From Anthostomella pinea (Eukaryota > Ascomycota > Sordariomycetes > Xylariales > Xylariaceae), in contig CAUWAG010000020.1 of assembly GCA_963556695.1 (NCBI GenBank), forward strand, positions 496,001 through 560,000: a stretch of DNA of 64,000 bases. Direction: 5' to 3'. Shown one piece after another: positions 11,038 through 23,122 of the stretch (positions are counted from its first letter, which is position 1; every line of letters starts with the position of its first letter). The notes beneath the pieces were generated by a model, which had not been told where the DNA came from, did no database searches, and worked only from the letters and a program-made list of their open reading frames with translations. The translations under genes and the position numbers were made by a program.

Positions 11038-11419
11038 CTTCTCACCTTTGCAGCAAGCCCATACTGTAGCGATGGCGCTGCGAGATATGACATTCATTCA
11101 AGAAAGTATGGTAAGTAGTCACTTCATGGATGGGCTCCGCCCCCATCCTGTCTTAACACAAGGAAGAACCTTCCACGGTACAGACCAATTACCACCCACC
11201 CTTGTGGCTGGCCCCATTGCGGCAAGACCAATGCCAAATTGGCCGCTCATCTTCAGCACATCCGAATGCGGCATCCACCGTTCTAAGAATGCTACTGTAT
11301 TTTCTGTGTAAATGGAACTTATCCCGAATTCCCCTGCCTGGTGCCGGGGCAGATGACACGACGGTTCGCGAAGAACTATGGCGAAGAATATATCACACGG
11401 ATGAAGACGCACCCAACTG

Positions 11420-12010
11420 CGTTGAACGCAGCACCACCAGCCATTACGACAAATTGATACCATCACAGATACGTTAGCCTGCTTCACTGAAGTTGCCCCG
11501 GCTTTCAATGAACTCCTAACGATTGGGAACCTCCCCAATATGGGCATGAATTGGCACCAAGACGGAGAGGGTGCCGCTATTGGGGACGTGGTTGCATCGA
11601 TGTCTCTCGGTGTTTTGCTCGTCATAGCCGTGATCCCTTCTACCCGCACTACAGGGACTTTGAAGCATTTTCAGACCGAGGAACCTACCAACTCATCGAC
11701 AAGGACATCGACAAGTACATCAAGGTAGCGCTACACCGAAATGGGACATTGGTCCTTTGTAAGGTGTCGCAACTCTGTAAGCGGCTGTTTAGCGAATAGT
11801 CTACGGGAAAGGTGGTCGATACGATTAAGGAATGGGTCGACTTGACTCCTCTATCACAGTCAGAGACCTGTCGCCACCAAGCTGACCTCATCTTTCGAGA
11901 GACATCCAGAGCGAGATATTGAGAAGTCTACGAGCGTGGAGCAACTGAACAAACGGGCCAAATGCGTGGTACACTACGGAACGTGGGCGATGCAAGGACA
12001 TTGGAATGAA
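11420..12010 (+). pseudogene. decayed 2OG-Fe(II) oxygenase-like fragment (tentative)
   Basis: A plus-strand frame around 11460-11620 encodes MNWHQDGE followed by GDVVASMSLG, a pattern seen in the iron-binding region of fungal AlkB-like 2-oxoglutarate oxygenases. The sequence then continues only in other frames (11551-11799, then about 11930-12010, with VVHYGTWAMQG resembling the later HGD-type region). Several frame changes and stops are needed to join the parts, so this is at best a relic. The assignment rests on short motifs. Confidence 0.3.
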
Positions 12011-12770
12011 GGCGGGGGCTTGCGCCTTATACCAGACACGCATTTCAAGAGAGGTGCTACCAATCTGGAACATGCTGGACTACGGTAAGGCTCTGTTCCC
12101 GAATTTCAAGAGGCCAGTCCTCGCCTTCTGCTCCGATGTGGTCGGGTTCATGCTGAAGAATGTTGCAAAGGCGCTGAGGCTGGAAAGTTCAGGGGAAAAT
12201 AGGGCGCCTCTCTATGCCCTGGGAATCAGTCCATGTACCGGAAAGCACAAGGACCAAACGGAGAGCTTTTCTGAACGGGTAAGGGGATTGAGACTTGGAT
12301 CGATGGAAGTGACTACACAATACGAGTGGATGGAGAGACATGCTCCCTTGCTGGAAGGGATATAAGCAAGCGGCTACTGTGTATATGAGGTTTGATGTAT
12401 CACAATGTTCACCCCAGACAACCGCTCCTTGGACGGGACGAGATACTTTACCCACTATACATCACGTTGCCACGAGGCCATGTCGTAGTGAAAGCAAACT
12501 AAGCTGATGCCTCTGGCACACAGTGATTTGGTACTTGGACAACTTCCTGGACAGCATCACTGCCTCCATAGCCGAAGACAATCAGAAGGCGAATGGATGT
12601 AGCATGGGCCATTGACGCAGCTACCAGGTAGGTACCTTGCAAAGCTATGCACACGTGTGCTTTCGAAAAAAGTAAGAGTTATACCAAGAAGTCCAAGCAC
12701 CTGACACACCGCACCCTAAGTCTCCTTGAATGTAAGGATACGGGTCCCGCGCAACCTCGTCTTCTCCCTC
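12011..12770. other. intergenic, no gene recognised
   Basis: Short frames at 12006-12365 and 12647-13123 show no family features. This is part of the decayed island that follows the solo LTR. Confidence 0.4.
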
Positions 12771-12774
12771 TGCC

Positions 12775-13115
12775 GTTTATCTCTGTGCCCAAGCCGAAGG
12801 AGTTGAATAAATCAACGGCAGCGTCCGAGCCGGGTCACGAGGGAAGTCGATATCGAACTGACCGTAGTACGCCTTTCGCTCCCGCTTGCGTTGCTGCTCG
12901 TGTTCCTGACCGGCGCGGAAAACGGCCTGCGAGTTCTCCTTTGTTTGCATGGCCTCAAATAGCTCGCGTTCGGGCGGTCTCTCGGATCCTGCTTCGCCAT
13001 GTTACGCCGGGCACCTTCGGTTGCAACTCGTACACGTTCCTCGGCGGCTTGCTGACTCCGCTTGCGTTCGATCGCATCGAGTCGCTTCTGCTCGTGCGCA
13101 TGACGGATGACAGCA
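12775..13115 (-). pseudogene. frameshifted fragment of a charged coiled-coil protein
   Basis: Two minus-strand segments in different frames share Arg/Glu/Gln-rich coiled-coil composition. One (about 13110-12990) contains HEQKRLDAIERKRSQQAAEE; the other (about 12965-12777) contains QEHEQQRKRERKAYYGQ and ends at a stop. A single frame change near 12980 would join them. No family is recognised. Tandem decay with the neighbouring AA9 relic fits a dead locus. Confidence 0.3.
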
Positions 13116-13203
13116 TTAGGTAGGAGGGAGGCGGGGTGGATGTGGCAGTACCAAGCGAGTGCCTTCGCAATCTGCGTGGTATTGTCTGAAAACGGTGATG
13201 CAC

Positions 13204-13661
13204 CTAGGAGTCGGCGCCATCCGAGTCAAAGAGACCATCCTCGACGGCAGTGGGACCGGCGTACGGGAAGCTGGAAGCGCTCGAGGACATGTTCTAGGTA
13301 ACCCTCTCGTCGTCGGCTTTGTAGATGCTGGGGATGGCGGCGGTGTCGCTGGACAGCGCGGTGGCCGAGGGACCAGTGACGTCGATCTGGGCGCAGTTGA
13401 ATAACATCTCGCGTCGGGGGCAGTGGACGCCGATGTGCTCGATGCGGAGCAGGTACTGGCCGTTGGGCACCGTGTCGGGATGGTCCCGTCGAGGGTGCCC
13501 CGGCCGTAGGAGCGCCAGGCGGTGGCGTCGCTTAGGTCGCCCTCGTCATAGCCGACGACGGCGACCTTGAGCCAGTCGTACGCAGCTTCTGCTGAGCTGA
13601 GGAACACAATCCCGGCGCCAGGGACTGTCATGCCCATCTGTCTGTGGAATCCTCGGTGCAC
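13204..13661 (-). pseudogene. broken AA9 lytic polysaccharide monooxygenase fragment
   Basis: The minus strand encodes the C-terminal half of an AA9 (former GH61) copper enzyme that cleaves cellulose oxidatively outside the cell. Recognisable parts are MTVPGAGIVFLSSAE, then GQYLLRIEHIGVH and FNCAQIDVTG, both AA9 hallmarks. A frame change near 13476 separates the first part from the second and would be cured by one base. A TAG at 13296-13294 then interrupts the tail, which otherwise continues in frame (NMSSSASSFPYAGPTAV) to a stop at 13206-13204. The N-terminal half with the first histidine was not found upstream. Confidence 0.72.
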
Positions 13662-16296
13662 GATGCCGGCTCATCGTGGTTCATGTCGGGCTCGCAGCGA
13701 TCTCGAGTGAATACGCGGGACTTGAGAGCCATGCCATGCGGTGGAGTGTGATGGGACCTCCATCAGACAACCAGAGTGTCTTGACTCTCCCTTCCGTTAT
13801 GGCATGAGAACATATCTCCAGAAAGGGATTTACGGTACAGAGATACTATGCCACGTGCTTTGCTTCCTCGTATTTTCCTGTCCTGGCTACATCCGGACGA
13901 TCAACAGCCAGTCAGGCGACCCTTTGGTCGAGAATACACCGCCGTTTCCACACATCGTCAAAGCCTTCAGGTCGCTGAAGCGGTTGAAGACCACCTCGAA
14001 TGGGTCTGGTTGGGAAAGGAGGCTTCTCCGGGGACACAGACCGATCAAGGTGTGTGTCTGTGGACCTGCGTCGTCTCAACGTTTCGTTTAGGCCTGTTCC
14101 TGTTGACAGAAATGAACTGCTTCCACTCCTCGACTTCCTTGGTGTAGCTCAGGGTCTTGCGGACAACCTCAAGAAGTCTCGCTCTCCATGGGGCTGGCTT
14201 ATATCACCAAGGCCGGCAGATACTGACACATTTAATAGCACGGGAGTTCTGTCTCCTCAATGGGCTTGAAAACGATGGGCGAGACAAGTTCCTGAGTATT
14301 CGCATATCGTACTTTGACATCGCAACTCTCTTTGGCGCTTCTGTCCTCCACAGCCGTTCCTGACAGGAGAGTCATGAGTTCGCCGCGCGATACCGCCAAA
14401 TCAACACGGCCGTGATCTGGTCGAGCATAAGCCCCAGCTCCCGGCGCAATTGGGTCGATCTTGCCATCGTCTGATTCGCCCGCACCTACTATGGAGAGGG
14501 TATCGGGGTACAAGACTTCGACGCCTTCCTATCGCGAGTTGGTTTGAGAGACAATTTCACCGCGGTTTGGGCTCGGCCAGAGCTCATTCTTGCAGTCAAC
14601 ATGCAGACCGTCTCGTCGTACTTACTTCCCAGCGGTATTCCCACGGCCAGTGATGCCGATAGGGTCCCGACACGTTGATCTGCCTATGGCGGGGAATAGA
14701 AGCTGTCCAGGAAGGATGTGTCGAGAGCTCGGCGTTTGGAGGAGTTCCGGATATGTTTGATGACCAGGTACCCTCAAGCTTACCCAATCGTCGTGCCCAC
14801 TGTCATTATCGCGGCTGGCCTCTGAGTCACTTGACACTCCCGTCACCTTCCGAGGATTGCAGGCAGTGAGGCTGAGCGCGCTTCAGCTGACAGGCATGAA
14901 GTTTGGAAAGCGGGCTGTCAACGAGCCCGAGAAATCTCGGCTTTCCCCAAACTCCGGCTGCCGCCCGCCTCGGCCGAGCCTTCTCGGAGATGGGCGCTGA
15001 AGCGAAGTCCTGATATAAGATCACGACGACGACGTGTTGTAGTCGATGTGTTATTGAAAACTGCGCAAACGATCAATAGGGTGATAATCCGGTGCTTGGA
15101 ATCACGATCTTTATTGGAACGCACACCGTACCACTCAACTCCTTCGGAATGCCTACCACCCTGTTTACAGTGCACGACCTCCGGTTGCTCCTCGACCTCG
15201 AGCACCCGGAGCCGGACATGTGCGCAAAAGACGCCAGTCAACACTGTGAAGTACACTGCCGGTTGCCCGGTGCAGAGCAAGGTATGCAGTGAGCCATACG
15301 TACGTAAAATATTCTTCAATCATTGCTGACGGTGCATCACCAGACATGGACTCAAGCAGGAGCTTGTACGACCTGTTAGCCGGGGCGCCGGAGAAGCCTC
15401 AACAACACGTCTCCGATCATACATCTAGCTTCGGTGAGGTCGCAACGTCAGACCCGGCATGATGTTCCGAAATACGGAAAGTAGCGATATTTGGCTTCAG
15501 GAAGCACCCAGCAGGCCGAAAGCCGCTCCGGAAACACACCAGATGCACGGCACATCCAAGAGCGACCCAAGTAGCAGACGTACTCGCTGGGGTCCGACTG
15601 CCTACTCACTCCCCTCAACTTGGACCGCCTCAGTGGCGCATTGCGCAACAAGAACACTCTCCACTCCTGCGATAGGACCAAGGTGTCACGGAGGACCCAG
15701 CACATGGCGGCGGCCGGGATCAAAGCCCTCAGCGGAGTCACCTCCATCGATATGGAATATGGAAGTCGAATCTAAGCTTTCAGCTCACGAAATCAACCAC
15801 CTGGGCTGTATGGGAACATCTTCTGCGCGGTCTCGACTCTGCGCAGTCTATGACACACACACACAAGTCCGCCACAGTGTTCTGTCGGATAATAGTCTGG
15901 CAGTCGGACCGGCATCGAGTCTGAACTGCACGGGAAGCACATAGCACTTTGGACCAAGGGCTGAACTTGAGGCTGCACTGATCGTCGAAGCACGGCCGCT
16001 CGACGCGGAGTACCCGGGCAGTCGATCCGATCCACGACACGATGTCACCGTCATTTGGGTAGCTTATGTACTTTTAGTTGACTAACACTTGTCTGCGTAC
16101 GGGTGGTTGAACGTCATTTGGCCAAGCGGCCGCAGCAAATATTGCTTTTGTCTGTCTACGTGAATATGTTTGACCCCAGCTAACGGCATACATCATGTTT
16201 TATAGCCCAACTCCAACGCCCAACTTCCCCCTATATACTCCATGTAAGCCATCTATGTACCGCATAGCCCAGACTTCCGCTGAACACCGCATTAGA
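13662..16296. other. decayed region without a resolvable gene
   Basis: Many short frames occur on both strands but none carries a recognised domain. The longest coherent one is a 93-codon minus-strand frame at 14513-14232 with codon use like coding sequence but no known family. A short CA microsatellite lies near 15853. This stretch probably contains fragments of old genes or repeats. Confidence 0.4.
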
Positions 16297-18593
16297 TCAG
16301 ACGGCAGCCCATCCGTGCTCCCTTCTATACCATCTAACAGTGTCCAAGCCCGTCTGAACACGCATGCCCACTCGCGCATCCAGGATGAACGCCTCCCACT
16401 TGGCCACCTTGTCGAGCCACGATTGGCAGTCATCCAGTTTCTTCCTCATCCATGCCTCTTCCCCTGTTCTTGTTGTCTTCGATGATACCGAACCCTTCTC
16501 TGCTGCGGTGTTTGACGCTTTTCGTAGCTCGGGGTTCTGTCCCTCGACCCAGGCGAGGACGGCCATTTCATAGGTAGCCGCCGGCAATGCGTAGTCGTCC
16601 TTGGTGGGACCTTTGAAGGCGAGCCTAGAGGACAATGTGAGTTGAGAAGACCCACGCAAACAAGAGGACACCATGAAACTTACTTATCTAACACCAGCAC
16701 TTCCTCCAGTATACTTCTGGCCTCGTCAAACCTGCCAAGCGCTCGTATGATGGCGGCACGGCACACCTCTCGCACGGCATGCTCGTCAGTCTCAGCCTTG
16801 ATCTTAGTCCGGGCTTCCTCGGACGCTGTCAGTCGATCCCACGAGAGCGCCTGGCCGAGCTTTTCGAGCTCTGGTGCTTGCATCTTCTTGAGTCCGTTCC
16901 ACAGGTAAACCATCTCTTGAGTCGGGCTGACACCAACGGCGTCAACCAAATCGACACCAAGTGCCTTGGATCTCTCCTCCCACTTCTTTACCTTGCGAGC
17001 CACAAATAGCTCGAAGGGCATGGGTCGTGACATGAACTGTTTCTTTCCAGCCACTGTCGGGGCTTTCCTGAGCAGCTCGTCTGCCTTTTTCCTGTGAAGT
17101 TGGATCCGTGCCTCGTCTTTGGTCTCCGCGTGATAGGCGTCTCGATAGTTCTCTATTTCCGCACAACCAGCGAGATAGTAGTACAGGGCATGGCTCCAGT
17201 CGTTGAGTTCAACACACCGCAGGAAGCTGTCGCGCATACCAGTGTAGTCGCCGACATACATCGAGTCCAAGGATAGTTCGAAGCTGTTGAGCGCTGTGAC
17301 CTGGCGCATCTTGGACGCCGTGTTGCTCTTCAGTATGCTGATGGCTCCAGGTAAGTCTTTGCGGTTCCCTTGGTTTCGAGCTTCCTCGAACCGCCAAAGT
17401 CCGCTATCCGGATATCGTGATCGCATATTTGCAAGTAGTGCAGTACACCTCGACCGAGGGTACCCGACAACGGCGCCTTTTTCCACGTCTTCGTCGGTGG
17501 GTAGAATGTCGGCAAACCCCAGCAGACCGTTATAGTATACTAGAAGCATGAGTCCCGCCACTGCCCCGTTTATGTTGTCGAACTGGGAGCTCTGCCAAAG
17601 CATCTTGATGCCTCGCTCGCGGTCGCCCTTGAAGCCAATGATAGACAAAAGTCGTGAGAAGGTCGGAGGAACCAGGGATATCATCAGCAACAAGACTCCA
17701 AAACACATATTGGCACCGCTGTGAATGAAGATGTCGATCGGGTCGCTGAAAATGTCAGAGTCGGGACCGTCTGCGAACCCGGCATGTGCAGGTTGTTCAG
17801 TCGTGGCCACTCCCTTTTCAGGCGCGGGTGACGACTTGTCGGTATTCAGGGACAAATCGCCCAACTTCTTGTCAATATCTGTCTCCTTGGCGAGGTGGCC
17901 CTCATACTTCAAGGGCGTCTGTGCCCCGGAATGGGCTTCGTCTGCGTCCACAAACTCCAGATCTTCGTCATCATCGTCACCAAATCCACCAGGCATTGTC
18001 GCTGATGGGGGTGGCGGCGGTGCAACCTTGTTCTTCGACACGTTTGGCTCCAGACCTCGTCTCTTCAAATATGCACCCTCCGACTCCATGATACCATCCA
18101 GCGTGACGAAAGCCTTGCGTAACTTGTAGAAACCCTTGATACCCTCTGTCAAGCTCTCATGTAGAACTGCCACCATTGCTGACATCAGTTGGGCCTCGGC
18201 AAGGATCAAGGCATGCTCGCTTCCAGGAGGATAGATCCTGTCTTTCCTTGTATCGGCCGACTCCTTCTGTGCCTTTTTCATCTCGGCCCAAGCACGGTTC
18301 TCGCACTCGTTGAGCCGATTGCTCGCTTCCATCATGATGGATTTCTCAAAGCCCAAGATACTTCGCATAAAGGTACACAGCCCGAGGCCGAGCGAGTGAA
18401 AGGTCGAGTCGCCCTTTCGTAACCTCTCTTCGGCGCCATCTATATCGTCGTTCATGATCATGGCAGCACTGCTCATGGCATGCTCTATCGAAGCAATTTC
18501 TTGAGCACGCAGGTCCACCTGTGACCCGGTTGGGCTCGGGTTGATGCTCGTCTTCGAGGTCGAACCCCGAAGCCATCCTCCCAATCGACTCAT
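16297..18593 (-). CDS. iml2: IML2-like mitochondrial outer membrane/inclusion body protein
   Basis: Exons 18593-16684 and 16624-16297 (59-bp intron, GTAAGT...TAG) give 745 aa. The protein matches the Iml2/TPR39 family (DUF3808): a conserved N-terminal SIEHAMSSAAMIMNDDIDGAE-type segment, a low-complexity acidic insert (about 200-280), a hydrophobic segment CFGVLLLMISLVPP, the TPR-like RGIKMLWQSSQ and RKDLPGAISIL regions, and the C-terminal exon DDYALPAATYEMAVL. In yeast Iml2 is needed for inclusion body clearance linked to lipid droplets and is found at mitochondria, nucleus and cytosol. It shares a divergent promoter region with SEM1. Confidence 0.88.
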
Positions 18594-19647
18594 GTTGACT
18601 TGTTAAAAGTTCACACGAAGCTGGGAAGGCAAGCAGTAAACCGAGCAAGTTCCCTTTCTACCAGTAGCTGTCAGGGGCTGATGGCTGATGCGGTTGTGAT
18701 ACGGGATATGTGGGGCAATTCTACCAACACTGATGCGGCCGATGTGTCATACAACGGGATCTCGTAGGGCTGAGATGCTGAAAATGGGTTTCGCTTGCGG
18801 TTGAAGAACACAATGAGTGTGAAACATGAATGGAGTATGAGTATTGCAAGGCGTTGGAGAAATAGCTCAGAAAGACTTCATGCAAGTAGAGCCAAGCAAA
18901 GCCGATCAGCTTCTGACTGAGTCCAGTCGCGTGCCCCGGGTCCGGACCAATTCCGCGCAGTCACCGAATCATGAATGCTTCGGGCCACTCTGGGAGATGA
19001 CGTATCGAAGTCGGGGAAGAGGAGGCCCCGAGCCGGAGTCGGAATCGCGAAGGAATGCAGCTGGGGAGCTGATTATTGATGGATTGGGCAGGCAGAAGAC
19101 CGTGATAGTATCCCTGAGTGACTGTTTACAAACAAGAGAAAAGACACGGAGATTCTGTCAGCAGAGGTGAGGCAACCTGTCAGAGAAGGTCAATGCCAGA
19201 GTTGGAACTGGAATCACGACGTGACGCAGCCAAGCTGACCTGCAGCAGCAACTTGCAACGAGCAGCACATTCCCTGGGCTCTGGGATGCTATGAGGGCGA
19301 AGGGCATTTTTTGATTGGTCAGCCGCGATAAGCCTCCGCTTAGCATCAAGTCGGGCTGGTCGGGTTTAACACTATCCGCGCGCGTCGCAGGTGACCGACA
19401 GCTGGCAAGCTTAGCGCCCTTAGTCAGAATTCCAAGAGCTACCAACAGCTCAACACTACCAGCCTGACCTCACAGTCGCGCGCAAACGACCACTCCACCA
19501 TCAGTCCGTCACGAACGAAGCTTACCCATACAAGCAAACTTCACAGCAAAACGATCGCTGCTACTCCCAGAACATTTAACTCATCCCACCCGCCCGATCA
19601 CACGCCCCGGAACCACCCACCCCAACCAAACAAGCCCTTCAGAAATA
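18594..19647. other. divergent promoter region IML2/SEM1
   Basis: About 1 kb of upstream sequence between genes on opposite strands. The part next to SEM1 (about 19440-19640) is C/A-rich, typical of a 5' UTR. No further gene is recognised. Confidence 0.5.
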
Positions 19648-20308
19648 ATGGCCGTCCCATCAAGCGACAAGGCCGCCACGACCAGCGAGGCGAAGCCCGA
19701 GCAGAAGGACGCACAGCAGCAGCAGAAAAAGTCGGCCGCGGCGCTGGAGGAAGACGACGAGTTTGAGGATTTCCCCGTCGAAGGTGCGTTGTGTGTGTCT
19801 TGAGGACCTACCTAGGCCCTGACATTACCCTCCCCATCCCCATCCCCAGATCGACAATCTTCTTAATCCTTTATATCCCATTAAAGACCCCGTGGTTATG
19901 GTATGGTCTTGCATGAGCTATTTTGTTGACTAACTGATAATTATGTCAAAACAGACTGGCCAGCCGAGGAGACCGAGGCAGCGACGACGACGACGGGCGG
20001 CAACGGCACGACGAAGCACCTGTGGGAGGAGAGCTGGGACGACGATGACACGAGCGATGACTTTTCTGCGCAATTGAGGTACGGGCAACGACGTTCCCAA
20101 TACTCCCTACATTCCGTTGCACATGTTTCAAGCCCGCGAGCTGGTGCTGTCCGGGTCCCATTGCGTCCGATCTCCAGCCGCGGCACAAACTATTCTGCCC
20201 TCCACCAGCACCAGCACTTCCCGTCCGCTCATTTCCACAGCCTAATTTACTAATAACAACTTCAACAGAGAGGAACTCAAGAAAGTCGAGGCGTCAAAGC
20301 GAAGATGA
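19648..20308 (+). CDS. sem1: 26S proteasome/TREX-2 subunit SEM1 (DSS1)
   Basis: Three exons, 19648-19783, 19955-20078 and 20269-20308, give 99 aa. The hallmarks of DSS1/SEM1 are all present: an acidic EEDDEFEDFPVEDWPAEE block, a second acidic block HLWEESWDDDDTSDDFSAQLREEL and a short basic C-terminus ending EASKRR. SEM1 is a tiny acidic subunit of the 26S proteasome lid, also used in the TREX-2 mRNA export complex and with BRCA2-type proteins. The N-terminal 35 residues are a low-complexity Lys/Gln stretch. The gene is easily missed because every exon is short. Confidence 0.92.
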
Positions 20309-20969
20309 GAACGGCGAGCGATGGACCTAGTCAAGGCGAGGTCTATACTGCTATGGACTGCTACACAAACGCCTGGGCGAGGTGACAGTCGAGACAGGCA
20401 ACGAAGGAATTGTATGCTACCAGCGAGGGCTTTGCTTGACTGTGTGCCATGAGTTGTCCAGGCAGGCATACTGGCGGGCGGATGATTAATAGACGGGCTT
20501 GAAGCCTACATCGCATGCAGCCGCAGGACGATATGATCTGTGACCAGACGCGCTGACCACTGCTGGACCACAAGATGCAGCTCTCTCTCTCCATCTCACA
20601 TGCGGCCAGGGATGTAAATACACAACGTAAGCCTATCGACTCTCTCTTTTTAAGCACATTTGCAGTGAATCTAGGATGAGACCAGTCCCCGCCTAAATAT
20701 ACTGCCGATGGGTACTCGAAATCGTGAGTTTAGTACTTCATATTCAATTCTGGTCATTTGTGCCACAAAGTGCATGGCTCTCTAGGTTTGTAGGATACGA
20801 CAGTGCCATGCTTTTGATCTGCTCGTTCGAGGCCCAAATTCCGGTTCCTTGTCCGTTGTCAACCCAACGTCTTATCCCGAGGTGGCCGTGGCAGCTGAGG
20901 TTCTAGCTATCAGGTACCTCTGTATCTTACTTCAGCGGCGTCCCACAACCGAACGGCCGTCGGTGACCT
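20309..20969. other. convergent 3' intergenic region
   Basis: This lies between SEM1 (+) and phosphoglycerate kinase (-), presumably holding both 3' UTRs. No gene is recognised. Confidence 0.5.
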
Positions 20970-22411
20970 TCATTTGGTGCTCAGCGCAGTTACGCCGGGC
21001 AGCTCCTTGCCCTCGAGCAGCTCCAGCGACGCACCGCCACCGGTCGAGACGTGCGAGCACTTGTCCTCAACGCCGTACTTGGCGGCAACAGTCGCCGTGT
21101 CACCACCACCAATGATACCGATGCTGCCCTTCGCAACAGCAGCAGTGAAGGCATCGAGCGTGGCCTTGGTGCCCTTGGCGAACTTTTCAAACTCGAAGAC
21201 GCCGGCAGGGCCGTTCCACAGGATGGTCTGGGCCGAGTTGATGGCCTCCTGGTACAGCTTGATGGACTCGGGCCCGCAGTCGAGGCCCATCCAGCCGTCG
21301 GGAATGCCGTCCTTGTCGGTGGCGGTTCCGGTCGCTGCGTCCTTGTCGAACTTGTCCGCCGTGACGTAGTCGACGGGCAGCGTGACCTTGACACCGTTCT
21401 TCTTGGCCTTGTCCATTAGCTGGCCCACCGTCTTGGCGCCGGCCTCGTCGAAGAGCGAGTTGCCGATGTTGACGCCCTCCAGCGTCTTCTTGAATGTGAA
21501 TGCCATGCCGCCGCAGATGACCAGCGCGTTGACCTTGTCTAGCAGGTTGTCGATCAGCTGGATCTTGTCTGACACCTTGGCGCCACCCAGGATGGCCAGG
21601 AAGGGCCGCTTAGGCGACTCGAGCGCCTGGGCAAAGTAGTCCAGTTCCTTCTTCATGAGGAAGCCGGCGGCCCTTTGTGGTAGGTCAACACCGACCATGG
21701 AAGAGTGGGCACGGTGTGCTGTGCCGAAGGCGTCGTCTAGGGGTATGTGTTTAGCGGGCTTTGGACAATAAAGCGGCATACGAAGCCAGAAAGCCGACGG
21801 GAAAGGGGGCATGCTCACTGATGTAGATGTCACCAAGTGCGGTCAAGCCCTTGCGGAACTCATCGACCTTGGCCTTGTCAGCCTTGACCTTCTTGCCCTC
21901 GGCGTCCTTGGAGGATCCCTCCTCCTCGGCATGGAAGCGCAGGTTCTCCAGTAGGACGACCTGGCCGTTGTCCGCCTCGTTTACGATCGCCTCGACTTCG
22001 GAACCGACACAGTCCGGTGCCATCTCGACGCTCTTGCCCAGCAGCTTCTCGAGCTCCGGGATGACAGGCTTCAGGCTGTACTTGGGGTTGGCCTTGCCGT
22101 CGGGGCGGCCGAGGTGGGACATGAGCACCACGGCCTTTGCGCCGTTGTCGATGGCATACTTGATGGTGGGGACGGCTCCGGCGATGCGCTGGTTGTTGGT
22201 GACCTTCTTGTCTGCGTCGAGCGGCACGTTGAAGTCGACCTGTTATTGACCACCTGTTAGTGAACCGTAGACCATAGAAATAGCACAATTGGCCTTCACA
22301 GCCATTGACACGGGAAGTTCAATCCCGTCAGCATGGATCACGTACGCGGATGAGGACCCGCTTGCCCTTCAGATCACAGTCAGTGATGGACAGCTTGCTG
22401 GAGAGAGACAT
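20970..22411 (-). CDS. pgk1: phosphoglycerate kinase
   Basis: Exons 22411-22346, 22239-21819 and 21736-20970 give 417 aa, the usual length. The enzyme transfers the phosphate of 1,3-bisphosphoglycerate to ADP in cytosolic glycolysis. Conserved elements are RVDFNVPLD at the first splice junction, [30 protein letters not shown] across the second junction, GGAKVSDKI, the nucleotide-site GGGDTAT and [14 protein letters not shown]. The first intron follows codon 22, and the second has GTGAGC and TAG ends. Codon use is strongly biased to C/G third positions, as for highly expressed fungal genes. Confidence 0.97.
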
Positions 22412-23122
22412 GATTGCAGGAGGAGCACGATTCAAACTGGCTATTGCGGTATGGTGTTTACGGAGGAGAAGAGAGGATATTCAGAGCTAAGAATGAGGGA
22501 TTTGAAGGGCAGTGGTTTTATGTTGTTGTGGTGTGATACGGGTACGAAAAGCACGCAGTGGAAGGGTTGCGCAGTTGATGGGCTGGATGGAGGGGCAACC
22601 TCTAAAGAGCTGGAGCCCGCCAAAAGTTTGGTGGGGTGAAAGTCGAGCTCCGTGACGTCTGTTCCAGTTTAGCATGCTAGCGTGCCCAGCACCTTCAATC
22701 GGGTTTGTAGGCGTCGACCGGAGTCCAAATACATCCATTTTCATCTCAACCGCGGCCAACATATTCACACATGGCGGGTGGACAGCGCTGCCCGGAATAT
22801 TCTCTTCTGTCGTAGCTGCAAATGGGTAGGTAACGGAACAGCATGCAGATGACGCCGGAAAAAGGTCGTGGTGCTCGGCCATTACCATGCGAATACGGAG
22901 TGGCCGGGTCTTGTAGGATACTTGATTGATCTTCCTAGGTACGAAGTCTACACTGAACTATACCCCGAAACCCGGGACCCAATGGCACAGAACGCCACCC
23001 TCTATCACAGTCAAGGTCGACCTTTTGGCCAAACGAAAACCGCCGGAAACGCCATAGTGCCTACCCAACCAATGAAAGAGAGTATCAAGTTGGTATCGGA
23101 AACAACCAGGAGCAAGTGATAT
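22412..23122. other. upstream region of phosphoglycerate kinase
   Basis: This contains the PGK promoter and 5' UTR and the 3' region of the Mpv17-family gene. No gene is recognised. Confidence 0.5.

Noticed and set aside
12647..13123. 158-codon plus-strand ORF
   Set aside because: The minus strand of the same stretch has coiled-coil-like coding character; the plus frame shows no family features.
13848..14270. Possible reverse-transcriptase fragment in plus-strand frames
   Set aside because: No YxDD box or other polymerase motif could be found; the resemblance was only compositional.
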